From contig JAGMUV010000016.1 of NCBI GenBank assembly GCA_020744425.1, forward strand, positions 310,001-374,000: a stretch of 64,000 nucleotides of DNA. The letters run 5' to 3'. The notes below the pieces were generated by a model. That model was not told where the DNA came from. It ran no database searches and was given only the letters and a program-made list of their open reading frames with translations. The stretch is from Dactylonectria macrodidyma. Lineage: Eukaryota > Ascomycota > Sordariomycetes > Hypocreales > Nectriaceae. The translations under genes were made by a program, and so were the position numbers. This document shows, in pieces, positions 1-9,518 of this stretch (positions are counted from its first letter, which is position 1; each line of letters opens with the position of its first letter).

Positions 1-134
1 TAGTGCGTCGGATCAATATAATCCCTGTTCCGACCTCCTTTTCTCCACTGCCGTCAACAGCCTGTCGCTGTATCCCCCTGAAACTTCCCAATACGACTCC
101 CCACTACCTTCAGACCCTTCGTGCTTCTTCTACA

Positions 135-258
135 ATGCCTAGAACCTCTGGAAGGCCAGCCGACCACCAGGTCCACCGAGAATTTATCATGATTGCCTCG
201 GACGCTAGCTCGGGGTTCAAGAACTTACGAGTCAAGTGCAAGCACCAAGGCTCGAAAC
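135..258 (+). pseudogene. hAT-0: 5' end of a BED-type hAT transposase gene, truncated
   Basis: An ATG at 135 opens a short reading frame beginning MPRTSGRPADHQVHREF and running into GFKNLRVKCKH, which resembles the start of a BED zinc-finger region in fungal hAT transposases. The frame loses sense after about 258, where the subterminal repeats of hAT-1 begin, so the gene appears to have been cut by that insertion. The continuation is not visible on the right side of hAT-1. Bases 1-134 would be its 5' leader and contain nothing else I recognise. The call rests on about 40 residues and is tentative. Confidence 0.35.
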
Positions 259-426
259 CACTACATCCACTCCACTTTTGGACCAAGTAGAGTGGATGGA
301 CCATTTTTAGGCAATTACAAAGTGGATGTAGCACACTTTCGACCGGAGTGGAATGGATGTACACGTGGATTTATAAGTGGATTTTTGTAAGTGGACTTTT
401 GAGGCTATTCACAACCTCGTCGACGC

Positions 427-2911
427 CTATTCAGCCTCACTTTCAGAGGTTGACACTAACTCTTCAGCCTCTTGCTGCTGTGATGAATCGTCAACCTCGC
501 TGGCGCTGTCCTCGCCCTCGAATAGCCATTTTGACTCAGCAAGAGCCAGCTCGTCGTCGCTTAGAGTCCCACAGCCGGCATCCAGCTTACTTTCGAGGTG
601 TGACTTAAGCAATGGATCCAGGTCCTTGATAAGGCCAGCACGGTACCAAGAGCGTAAGACCTGACAAATGGCGATAATCTCAGCATCTAGGTTCGTACGC
701 AACCCCGAGACCATCTTGCCAGCAGCTGAAAATAACCTCTCACACTCGGCTGACATCGGCTGGATCGTCAGGAAGTCCAAGGCCATCCTGGATAACCGAG
801 GATATCTGCCTTGCTTAGTGATCCAGTAACCAATTGGATCACGAACGTTGCCGTCGCTGTCGTCACGATCCGTCTGCCACGCTTGGTACTCGTCACCCAC
901 AATAGCTGCTGCGTAGGCTGGTATTGAGCTTGGCAGACGACTGTTCTTCTCGAAGGGATTGAAAAATCGAGGTCTTTTTGCTGGTGGCTCGTCGTCGCCT
1001 CTGCTGCTGCTGGTTCTAACCTCGAGACGAGCGTAATCGGACAGCCAGACGTCGGCAACCATCTCTTTTGCCTTTTCAACCCAGCTAGGCTTATGAGCCC
1101 ACGTTTCATCAAACCAGTCCCAACGATAAGCTGGATGGAGCGCCATAGCCGTATAGTAGATGGGCGTCTCGTCCAGCCGCCGATAATATTCATCCAGCTT
1201 ATCCCAAGCAAGGTTGATTCCGATGCGGAAGTGCTCTGGATCAGGAAAATCAGCAGCAAGCTGGTTATATTCTTCCAGTGTGTTAAGCAGCAACTCATAG
1301 CCAAGCACCACGTCCCAGATATTGCCATAGGAGCCAGTCCAGCCTTGCTTACGCCTGCGGATGTGTCCATCACCCTCAAGCGTCTTTACCACGGTCTCAA
1401 AAACAGTCAGAATAGCCTCCAAATGGTAAAGAACCTCCCAGTCTTTGTCCGTTAGCTGATTCTCGTCTCGGAGGATGCGTGGTTTTTTCGCCAACTTGGC
1501 TTGTGTCACTTGGCCAGTCTTTTTAGACTGATTTTCGTCCTCCCATTGCGCCTTATACTTGATCAGTAGGAGTTCGATAGAGGTTTTCAACCGTAGAGCC
1601 CTGCGGATCATGTAGAGTTGTGACAGCCAACGCGTGTCGTTGTCGATAATTAGCTTGAGTGGTTTCTTCGATCGGAGTTTAAGGGTGGTGGCGCGATTAA
1701 TTTCGTCCTGTTAGATATACCGAGTTAATATGAGACGAATAGGATTTAGTTAAACCGCTTACCCTCTGGACCTCCTTGAACAAGTAAATCAGCCGGTGGC
1801 TAATACGCACATCAACTACGATATTGTGTAACTTGCCAACTGGTCCTTTTTTGCGCCATTGAGCGTATTCAGTATCAGATAACGCTTCTGCGCCTGACAA
1901 TTGCTTCTCGAACGCGTCGGCGTTTTTGCCAAATAAGATCGCCTTGGCTGACAAGTTAATTGTGTGGCCAATACAGCGTCCTCGGCGCAGTCGGCCATCG
2001 AACCCAAGTTCAGCACCAATGACCTCCATGGCAGTATCGTTGTTTTCTGCATTGTCGAGCGTGAAATAGCCAACCTTCTCTGGACCCACGCCAAGAGTGT
2101 GTAGGACGTCGAGAACCTCCCCACCGATCGTTGAGCCGAAGTGACGATGAGCCTCTGGAACTCCAATCATGATTTTGCATGGCCGATTCTTCTCGTCTCT
2201 GAAAAAACAAGCAATACCGTAGAGGGCAAGCTTATTTCGAGACGTCCAGCCATCAAATGAAATATGAAGGGCTCCAGGGGAGTTCCTCAGCACCTCGATA
2301 ACCGTCTGCTTATGGCGGTTATACTCTTGAATGATCTTATATCGGACAGCCGTGGCAGTCAAGTTGGCGTGTTGGATGGAAACGGAGGGACTCAAATAGT
2401 CGAAGATTTCGCGGAGGATGGGGTTCTCGGCGAAGGAAAATGACTGGTTGCTACTGACGATTAACTCGACTAGCATACGCTGAAAGTGTTGCTTATCAAA
2501 GTGTGAGATGAAGCTATTCGCGATATTCTGTTCCGCAGGCTTGTTGACGTCCAGTTTCAAAACAGAGGCAATAGTCAGCTGGTTCGATTTCAGTGCGCCT
2601 TCGGATTTGAGCTGTGCTGTGCTCTTTTTCTCTCCCTCTGGTGCTGGTGTTTTGTGCTCACGCCATAGATGATTTGCCGCGTTCTGGAGACCTGAAGAGG
2701 TAAAACTCGCGATAATGGGACGATTTCCGAGGATACAGTCCTTGCAAGCCCATTTGCGTAAGCCATGACGTTGAATATCATAGCCAAAGTCCCACAGCCA
2801 AGAGCTAGTATCACGAGCGCATTCTGACCAATTCCAGCCTCTGAAATGGCGAAAAAGACGGTCTTCGAGCTGCTGCTGTTGGCCTGGTTGGCCTGGCTGG
2901 TTGGCTGACAT
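427..2911 (-). CDS. hAT-1 transposase, intact, one intron
   Basis: Cut-and-paste transposase of the hAT superfamily, acting in the nucleus. Two exons, 2911-1763 and 1707-427, flank a 55-nt GT-AG intron (1762-1708); the splice keeps phase 0 and gives 809 aa. The ATG at 2911 was chosen because the open frame upstream begins only with TTG. A BED-type zinc finger lies at about residues 38-87 (WACKDC, later HLWREH). The RNase H-like core shows HISFDGWTS and GYFTLDNAENND. DNDTRWLSQ sits directly after the intron. The C-terminal hATC dimerisation region shows YPRLSRMALDFLTIQPMSAE followed by ERLFSAAG. No stop or frameshift is seen, so the protein may be functional. Confidence 0.9.
1708..1762 (-). 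other. Intron of hAT-1 transposase
   Basis: A 55-nt intron with donor GTAAGC and acceptor CAG. Removing it joins the codons for EVQR to DEINR in frame and places the conserved TRW motif in the second exon. Confidence 0.85.
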
Positions 2912-3196
2912 CAATTTTTTTTTGGGGCAAAAACAAAGCAGGAAATCTGTAGAAAACGCACTCAATAGGGGTAGTTTCTCGTCAATATTATTAGATTAAC
3001 TGTAGGGGTGATCGACCTCGGCTAACTTGGGTCCAGGTACCTCGATTTAATGGGCAGTCATATACAAAAATAAGTACTATGAACCATACAGGGTCAGGGA
3101 ATATCCCACTGTACCTAAATCCACCTAAATCCACTCCATTACATCCACTTTCGTGTCCAAGTGTAGTGGATTATTACGTAATCTGAGCGCCGACAA

Positions 3197-3290
3197 GGGG
3201 GGCTCATACAGGCACAGCTAGCTGTGCCAATAAGACCACGTGACTTTTTGCACAGCTAGCTGTGCAAATAAGATCTGTTATGTAAGCCCG
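3197..3290 (+). repeat. MULE left terminal inverted repeat
   Basis: This 94-bp repeat is identical to the reverse complement of 7575-7668. It contains two nested palindromes, ggcacagctagctgtgcc and gcacagctagctgtgc, about 35 bp apart, which are likely transposase-binding sites (inference). Confidence 0.95.
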
Positions 3291-3382
3291 AAAAGGGGTA
3301 ATACCGCAAATTGGCCCTTCAATTCAACAGTCAACGGCTTCTTCAGCATCAATTCAACTTGCCGCGCCTTTCTTCTGCTACA

Positions 3383-5896
3383 ATGAACCCAATTGAGGGC
3401 CCCCGTCGCTTCCCTGATGATGCCCTTCCTCCTGAACGCGACTACAACTCGCTGGAGGAACTACGTGCAGCAATCAATGCTTGGGCAGCGCCACGAGGCT
3501 ATGCCTTTGTAGTCCAAAAGTCTTGGAAGACCTCTAGTAGAAGAACTGGAGTTATCTTCGGCTGTGACCGAGGAGGGCGCCCTCCTGGCCCAAAGAAACG
3601 GCAACGGCAAACTATATCACGTCGTACGGGATGCCTCTTCTCTGTGATAGCAATGGAAAGCCTATGCAAGACTGCATGGAGTGTAAGGCATCGTCCTCGG
3701 GCTGGCTTTGGTCAACACAATCACGAACCAAGCCTCAGTCAACTGGCACATCCAACACATCGTCAGCTATCATCCTCAGATAGATCAACAGTCCAACAAC
3801 TCGCCAATGCCGGCATTGCGCCAAAGGAGATTAGGTCATACCTACGTATGAACTCGGATATAATTGCTACACAGCAAGATATCTATAATTGCATTGCACA
3901 GGGCAAGCGAGACCTTGCCGGAGGTCAAAGCAATATGCATGCCCTTGATGATCAGCTCAAGAGTGAGGGCTTCTGGAGTCAAATACGCCTTGACGAGAGT
4001 AGCAGAGTTACAGCAGTATTATTTGCACATCCTACATCACTGGCATACCTCAAATTATACCCTGAAGTGCTTATATTGGACTGCACATACAAGACCAATA
4101 AGTACAAGATGCCTCTTCTCGATATAGTTGGTGTTGATGCTTGTCAACGATCCTTCTGTATTGCATTTGCATTCCTTAGCGGCGAGGAAGAGCATGACTT
4201 CATCTGGGCTCTTGAGCGTTTACGGTATATGTATGAGCTTCATGGAGCAGCCCTTCCCTCTGTAATACTTACAGATCGCTGTCTTGCTTGTATGAATGCT
4301 GTTTCCTCTCCCTCTTGCTTCCCTCAGTCAACCCCGATGCTATGCTTATGGCATATCAACAAAGCAGTCCTGACCTATTGTATGCCCGCATTTACTCGGG
4401 ATAAAAGCGATTCTCAAGGGCAGAAAGAGTGGAAGGAATTCTACGACTCTTGGCATGAGATTGTAGCCTCACCGACTGAGGATATCTACAACGAGAGGCT
4501 TGAGAAGTTCAAGGACCGTTACATCCCTGGCCATATCAACGAGGTGGGCTATATCATGGAGACCTGGCTAGATCTCTACAAAGAGAGGTTTGTGAAGGCG
4601 TGGGTTAACCAATACCTTCACTTCGAGCAATATGTGACATCACGGGGCGAAGGCATTCACAATCTTATCAAAGGTCACCTGAAAACATCGCAAGTTGACC
4701 TCTTCGAGGCCTGGAGGATCATCAAGCTTGTTCTGGTAAATCAGCTTGCCGAGCTCAAGGCAAACCAAGCCAGGCAGCATATCAGCATACCTCTTCAGCT
4801 ATCTGGGGCATTGTATAGCAACATCTGTGGTTGGATATCACATGAAGCTTTGCGGAAGGTTGAGGCTCAACGGCAACGACTATCAAGAGAACATCCTGCG
4901 TGTACAGGAGTTTTCACTAAGACTCTTGGTCTGCCTTGTGCTCATAGCCTGAAGCCTTTACTGGACGAGTATCAGCCCCTTCTACTACATCATTTCCATT
5001 CACATTGGTATCTCCAACGCTCAGGAAGCGCCCAGCTTCTCATTGAGCCTCGCAAGCAGTTCGACCGTCTAGCAGCTAGTTCAACGCTGCCACCAAGAAG
5101 CACACAGCGTGAGCCTTGTGCATTTGAAGCTGTTGAGAAAGCAGTACAACCAAAGGCACCGCCAAAGTGTTCGAGATGTCATCAGCAAGGCCACAACATG
5201 AGGTCTAAAGCATGCCCCTTACGTTATGAACATCTATTGCAGGCTTCTGCACAAACCTCTATAACAACGCATACAACAACACACACATCTACTCGCTCTG
5301 TAACCCGCTCATTATCCCCATCATCCCTATCAGGATCCTCTGTAATATCCGAGATTGTAGCCATTACAACAACACATACAACAACACGTACAGCAACTCG
5401 TGTACTATCTCCTCCAGCAGCCAGACCAGCAACTGTTACTACAGCAAATGCAAGAGCAGTGCCTGCATTACGAGTTGATGACCCCCTTGCTATCTTCCAA
5501 CGATACAAAGAAGCACGAGAGGCCTGGTATGCTACATTGCCTCGGGGGGCCATCAAGACCAATCAACAATACCGGAAGGCTATAGGGCTGCCTACCCGTT
5601 ACTCTAAAACAGAGTATGACTGGTGCCTTGACTACAAGCAAATGGGGAGGCATTGCAGGGAGAAAAACGGCATTAGAGAGTGGACTAAGGAGGAGATGAT
5701 GAGTTATCTTGATTGGGATAAAGCCGAGAACGAACGGGTTGAACAGAATGTAGGGAGAGAGAGAGAAGAGCAGCCCTTCGTACAACGGCGAGGGATGCGG
5801 CATGTCTGGGATGCTGCTGAAAGAGATCGTGAATTACAGGAGGAATGGTATGGAGGTGGGAAAACCCCTCCCCCCCACCAACATTTGCAAGATTGA
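3383..5896 (+). CDS. MULE transposase, intact
   Basis: Transposase of the Mutator superfamily (837 aa). The first ATG is at 3383; the open frame extends upstream only from a TTG. An N-terminal WRKY/GCM1-like DNA-binding stretch (about residues 10-110) is followed by the MULE DDE core: first Asp in LILDCTYKTNKYKMPLLD (about 232) and second in VILTDRC (about 295), followed by MLCLWHINKAV. A SWIM-like Cys-Cys-His cluster occurs near 505-525 (CTGVFTK...GLPCAH) and a CCHC-like knuckle near 595-612 (CSRCHQQGHNMRSKACP). A Thr-rich linker and a charged tail follow. No introns or lesions are seen, and with perfect terminal repeats the element may be active or very recently inserted. Confidence 0.9.
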   Translation: MNPIEGPRRFPDDALPPERDYNSLEELRAAINAWAAPRGYAFVVQKSWKTSSRRTGVIFGCDRGGRPPGPKKRQRQTISRRTGCLFSVIAMESLCKTAWSVRHRPRAGFGQHNHEPSLSQLAHPTHRQLSSSDRSTVQQLANAGIAPKEIRSYLRMNSDIIATQQDIYNCIAQGKRDLAGGQSNMHALDDQLKSEGFWSQIRLDESSRVTAVLFAHPTSLAYLKLYPEVLILDCTYKTNKYKMPLLDIVGVDACQRSFCIAFAFLSGEEEHDFIWALERLRYMYELHGAALPSVILTDRCLACMNAVSSPSCFPQSTPMLCLWHINKAVLTYCMPAFTRDKSDSQGQKEWKEFYDSWHEIVASPTEDIYNERLEKFKDRYIPGHINEVGYIMETWLDLYKERFVKAWVNQYLHFEQYVTSRGEGIHNLIKGHLKTSQVDLFEAWRIIKLVLVNQLAELKANQARQHISIPLQLSGALYSNICGWISHEALRKVEAQRQRLSREHPACTGVFTKTLGLPCAHSLKPLLDEYQPLLLHHFHSHWYLQRSGSAQLLIEPRKQFDRLAASSTLPPRSTQREPCAFEAVEKAVQPKAPPKCSRCHQQGHNMRSKACPLRYEHLLQASAQTSITTHTTTHTSTRSVTRSLSPSSLSGSSVISEIVAITTTHTTTRTATRVLSPPAARPATVTTANARAVPALRVDDPLAIFQRYKEAREAWYATLPRGAIKTNQQYRKAIGLPTRYSKTEYDWCLDYKQMGRHCREKNGIREWTKEEMMSYLDWDKAENERVEQNVGREREEQPFVQRRGMRHVWDAAERDRELQEEWYGGGKTPPPHQHLQD

Positions 5897-6443
5897 CGGA
5901 AAATGTGATTGGTATTGTGATGGGGTCAACGGTCCACCTAGTGTTTTAATACAGTAGAGGCTAGCTGCTAGCCTAGGATGGCCCTACTTAAGGCGATCAG
6001 TCTGCCTGACAAATGAAAAGACACGCATTTTCCCTTCTTTAATTTGTATGACACCTTTTGTCGCTTGACACTTATTACCCTATAGCTGTCGCAGCAGCTC
6101 TTCTCGATATTTCTTTTCTCTTTCTCTCTAGAGACATCAGACAGCAGTATATTAATTGCTTTCTGTATCTCAAACCCCCAGGAGACAGCTACTTGCTTGC
6201 TTCCTCTTGCCATCTGCCCCTCTCCAGCTCCTACCCTGCGGACGGGTGTGGTCTACACTAAAGACCTCTTCCACTAACAAAGTATATATCACTAGAAAAA
6301 GGAAGAAAAGGCGAATTTCCGAGTATATCTATAATGACCCAATGGTTTGATTTGATAGAGTTGTGACTGAGTTGCAGTATTGGGTTAAGTGGGCTTAGTA
6401 GCCGTCAATTGAATGAGCGAGAGAGCTACCAAAGCTAAAGAGA
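5897..6443. other. Non-coding interval inside the MULE
   Basis: AT-rich sequence between the transposase stop and the end of the minus-strand passenger gene. No convincing reading frame or RNA gene is seen. Confidence 0.5.
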
Positions 6444-7531
6444 TCATTGCCTTCCCTGCCAATACCACTGAATATAGCTATTTCGATCAACATTCGCGAT
6501 GTGAACTCCTGCATTCTCTAAAGCTACGATTGTTGGCATATAGGTAGTCATCCCTACAGCCGGTGAAGGCCAAGTCGTGTCTGGGACCGTAAATTGCTGA
6601 TTCCGACATACCTGATCCATAGCCTGAAGGTTGAATGTACTCCAATAGGGATTGATATCAGGATTGGCGCGCTGTGGCCGTTGCTGAAGTCGTTGATCCC
6701 AATACGCAATACGCCACTCTCCCTCAACCTGATATCCCCATGGGCGTGAGATCACAGTAACAGGATCCCCTTGAGGAAGATACTAAGTGTTGTGGGCTCT
6801 CACAAGGGCTTGAGGATTCTGGACATAGAGAGCATTGGAGGTGGTTGGATCATTTGGCAAGGTATGTTGAACCCACCAATGGAGCATATGCAGAGGATCG
6901 GTTGCTGGATAAGGATCATTGGGGCGCCGCTCTCGTTGCTGGTTGCTAGTAATGGGATGTAAAGTAGCCCGTATATTCGCAGTTGTAGGATAGACTGCCC
7001 CTGCTAGTGTTGATGTATTGTCTACAAAGATTGGGAAGTCTTGAGGGTTCTGACGCTGACTTTGGTTGCAGTTGTACATCTTTGCGATACTGTTTGATGA
7101 AGGAATAGAGAGCTTCTTTCAAGGGAAAGAGCCCTGCTTTATATAATGCACGCGTTGAAGTGATTCACTTGATAGCTATGGACCTGTGGTGTTCAGATGA
7201 TGCGAGTGTAGGTATTGTACGTTCTTCACGGCCCTGGGCAGACTGGTACGCTGCCAATAGATGATATATCACATATTGAAGAGCTGTGTATATAGTAAAT
7301 CACTGTATCTCTTCAATTGTACAAATTGATGCTGTTTCCGTAGATGTCATGGGCCAGGGCCCATATCCTTGCGGCTGTGCCGCAAGACGTACTAGGCTCG
7401 TGCGCGCCAGGCACGAGAAATCGTTCCACAGCTCAGGGGCACTTAGGAATTTCTTTCTTTCTTCTTCATCTTTGATGTAAATAGCATCCTGGACTAGATA
7501 GCTGGAATACAGTTACTAGAGGCCGTTCACA
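6444..7531 (-). pseudogene. Decayed passenger gene inside the MULE
   Basis: On the minus strand a coding-like stretch runs from about 7531 to 6444. Its pieces include YLVQDAIYIKDEEERKKFL, then FTIYTALQYVIYHLLAAYQS, then ALYSFIKQYRKDVQLQP, and finally a long piece ending IQWYWQGRQ. They are interrupted by two TGA codons, one in-frame TAG at 6783-6785 and at least two frameshifts (near 7505 and 7075). I do not recognise the family. The first exon-like piece is repeated at 27260-27404, so this is probably a host or element gene captured by the MULE (Pack-MULE behaviour) that then decayed. A TATA-like run on this strand near 7138-7146 may be chance. Confidence 0.55.
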
Positions 7532-7574
7532 GTAGATTGAATAGTAGAGGGATATCTCTTACTCACACACGTAT

Positions 7575-7668
7575 CGGGCTTACATAACAGATCTTATTTG
7601 CACAGCTAGCTGTGCAAAAAGTCACGTGGTCTTATTGGCACAGCTAGCTGTGCCTGTATGAGCCCCCC
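7575..7668 (-). repeat. MULE right terminal inverted repeat
   Basis: Exact inverted copy of 3197-3290, with the same two palindromes. It is followed immediately by LINE-0 coding sequence at 7670. Confidence 0.95.
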
Positions 7669-7669
7669 C

Positions 7670-8887
7670 GTCATCCAACCGGTGCAAGAACGGCATGCGC
7701 AAGCGGCAACAAGGTTTTGGATCAACCTCCGGACCCTTCCCAGGACACACCCGTTGGCGACACTGAAGGTGAAAGTGTGTCGCCGATTCGTATCGCCGAT
7801 GCAGAGGATTGCTCAGATACAAGGGGAGACAGCCACTGAACGAATGGAGATCATTCGAGAATACGCGCTACCGCCATGGCGAGACCGTATCTTGGTGTCG
7901 TGCGACCCTGACCGGGAGAGAGCGGTGGAAGCAGCAAATAGGGTGGACGGCATAGTCATTGCCACCTGCTCCTCACAGAGAAGGGGCATGGTAGGCATGG
8001 GAGGTGTCGTACGAGATACGGCGATCAACAATGCTGACGAGGATGTGGCCAGCTACTCTATCACTCTCGGGTCGAGGGAGGAGCTGAACCCATACATAGC
8101 CGAGCTGGGAGCTATAGAGATGGCCCTGAGATGCATGCCATTCGGACTGCGTCGACGGAATATCATCGTCATGACGAGCAACCGCTCCGCACTAGAAGCC
8201 ATACGGCGGCCGCGACAACAATCCGGTCAACAGGCCATTCGGCAAATCTACAAGCATGTCAACCGTCTTGAAGACGAGGGCAACTCTCTCCAGATGATGT
8301 GGGTTCCAGCAGGAGAGGAAGACTTCGCACTAGGGCCAAAAGCCAAAGCAGCAGCCCGGAAGGCTACTGAAAGTGAATGCAGACCAGATAAGCCGCCGTA
8401 TCAAGCAAGATCCACGAGGATAAGACTAGCCATAACCAAGCAGCGGCAAACAAGAACACTGCCAGAAAGAGTCGGGAAATACTCGAAGCAGATAGATACG
8501 GCACTGCCAGGCAAGCATACCCGTACTCTATATGACCCGCTGAAGAGGAATGAAGCAAACGTACTATCACAGCTCCGCACCGGAATGGTGAGACTTAACA
8601 GCTTTCTGTGCAAGATAGGAACGATGGAATCGGACACTTGCGAATGCGGGCTAGCATCAGAGACAGTGGAACACTTCCTATTCCGCTGCGCAAAATGGAC
8701 CGCGCAACGGGAAGGCATGTTGCGATGCTCACAGACAAAGATGGGAAACCTATCATACTTCCTGGGAGGAAAGGCGGCGTCTGACGGTGACAAATGGGCG
8801 CCAGACATGCGGGCAGTACGGGCGACGATCAAATTTGCCATTGCAACGGGGAGGCTTGACATGGACCAGAAGCCTCAGGCACACTAA
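7670..8887 (+). pseudogene. LINE-0 ORF2 C-terminal part (RNase H-like and zinc-finger tail)
   Basis: The frame is open from the MULE border to the TAA at 8885-8887 (about 405 codons). It aligns by eye with the C-terminal third of LINE-2 ORF2: HPLATLKV, GGMAGMGG-like GMVGMGGVV, AELGAIEMALRCMP, RPRQQSGQQAIRQIY, LSQLRTGMVRLNS, and a terminal CECG...VEHFLFRCAKW cluster. Reverse transcriptase and endonuclease are missing. RNase H positions expected to be Asp are Ser (CSSQ, TSNRSAL), as in LINE-2. The first residues of the open frame lie in the MULE repeat and are not LINE sequence. Confidence 0.75.
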
Positions 8888-8917
8888 CTATTCAGATTGA
8901 ATCCTACTAACATCATA

Positions 8918-9003
8918 CAGTCTCATTTTGGCAGACCGTGCTTCAGCTGCTGAGGATAGGATGCTGAACACTTGGAGAAATTGGCCTTCAAGCAGGCCTG
9001 TCA
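8918..9003 (+). repeat. Conserved LINE 3' UTR element (copy in LINE-0)
   Basis: About 85 bp containing gctgctgaggataggatgc and ending in caagcaggcctgtca. It matches LINE-2 43581-43666 and LINE-1 27571-27655 (inverted) at all but a few positions, although the proteins are much more diverged. Confidence 0.8.
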
Positions 9004-9423
9004 CTGCATATACATCAGATTGGACCAGTCGGTAAAATGAAATTGTGGGGCTTCGGGTGATTGTGGAAGAACCGTACGAAACGAAAATAGCTTAGCGCAA
9101 AGGCCCTCTGGGGTGTGTCCCCCCGGGCGAAATAAAATCAATCCAATCCAATCCATCTTTCTACATCTACATGGCAACCTCACTTTAAGTGACCTCCGCG
9201 ATATATTCGCATCAGCTATACTGGCGGCTAAGACACGAGGGCGTGGTGGCAGGAATATGGGTACCGCGTTGAAGACCATTCCACCTGTCGACAGGGCAAT
9301 AAGTTGAAGTGGATCTGCGCAGACTGCTTCGCACGAGGTTTCAAGAAGAAGTCGGATTTCTGCTTCGTCTGCTCGACAGGCGCCTCTATCAAGAAACACC
9401 TTCGCGCAGCCCACGGGATTTTG

Positions 9424-9518
9424 GTATGTCCCCTGGTCCGCGGCCCGTTGACATGCTGATTTAAAAGGGCCCGAACCAAGCTGCCCGTCGCGGGGGAGGC
9501 TCATTATTGCATAACCAG
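9424..9518 (+). other. Intron of hAT-2
   Basis: 95-nt intron with donor GTATGT and acceptor CCAG; it joins HGIL to TITHFLD in phase 0. Confidence 0.7.

Larger units (their letters stand above)
264..3173 (-). mobile_element. hAT-1 DNA transposon
   Basis: The element is defined by an intact hAT transposase gene and by AT-rich ends carrying repeated TCCACT/AGTGGA motifs: left end about 264-410, right end about 3115-3173. The outermost bases form an imperfect inverted repeat (left atccactccacttttgg, right read on the other strand atccactacacttgg). I could not find a clean 8-bp target duplication, so the limits are approximate. Bases 2966-3114 between gene and right end hold only leader sequence. 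Confidence 0.7.
3197..7668 (+). mobile_element. MULE (Mutator-like) element with 94-bp perfect terminal inverted repeats
   Basis: Bases 3197-3290 and 7575-7668 are exact reverse complements of each other (94 of 94 positions by eye). They enclose an intact MULE transposase and a decayed minus-strand passenger gene. Length is 4472 bp. The right side abuts a LINE reading frame (LINE-0), and the short left flank 3176-3196 can be read as the same LINE frame. A 9-bp target duplication, usual for MULEs, is not evident. Confidence 0.9.
7670..9160 (+). mobile_element. LINE-0: 3' part of a Tad-like non-LTR retrotransposon
   Basis: The fragment covers the end of the ORF2 polyprotein and a 3' UTR ending in a short (aatcc)n tail at about 9138-9158. 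It is the same broad family as LINE-1/LINE-2 but clearly diverged in protein. Its 5' part was cut by the MULE. Bases 8918-9003 of its 3' UTR are nearly identical to those of LINE-1 and LINE-2. Confidence 0.8.
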
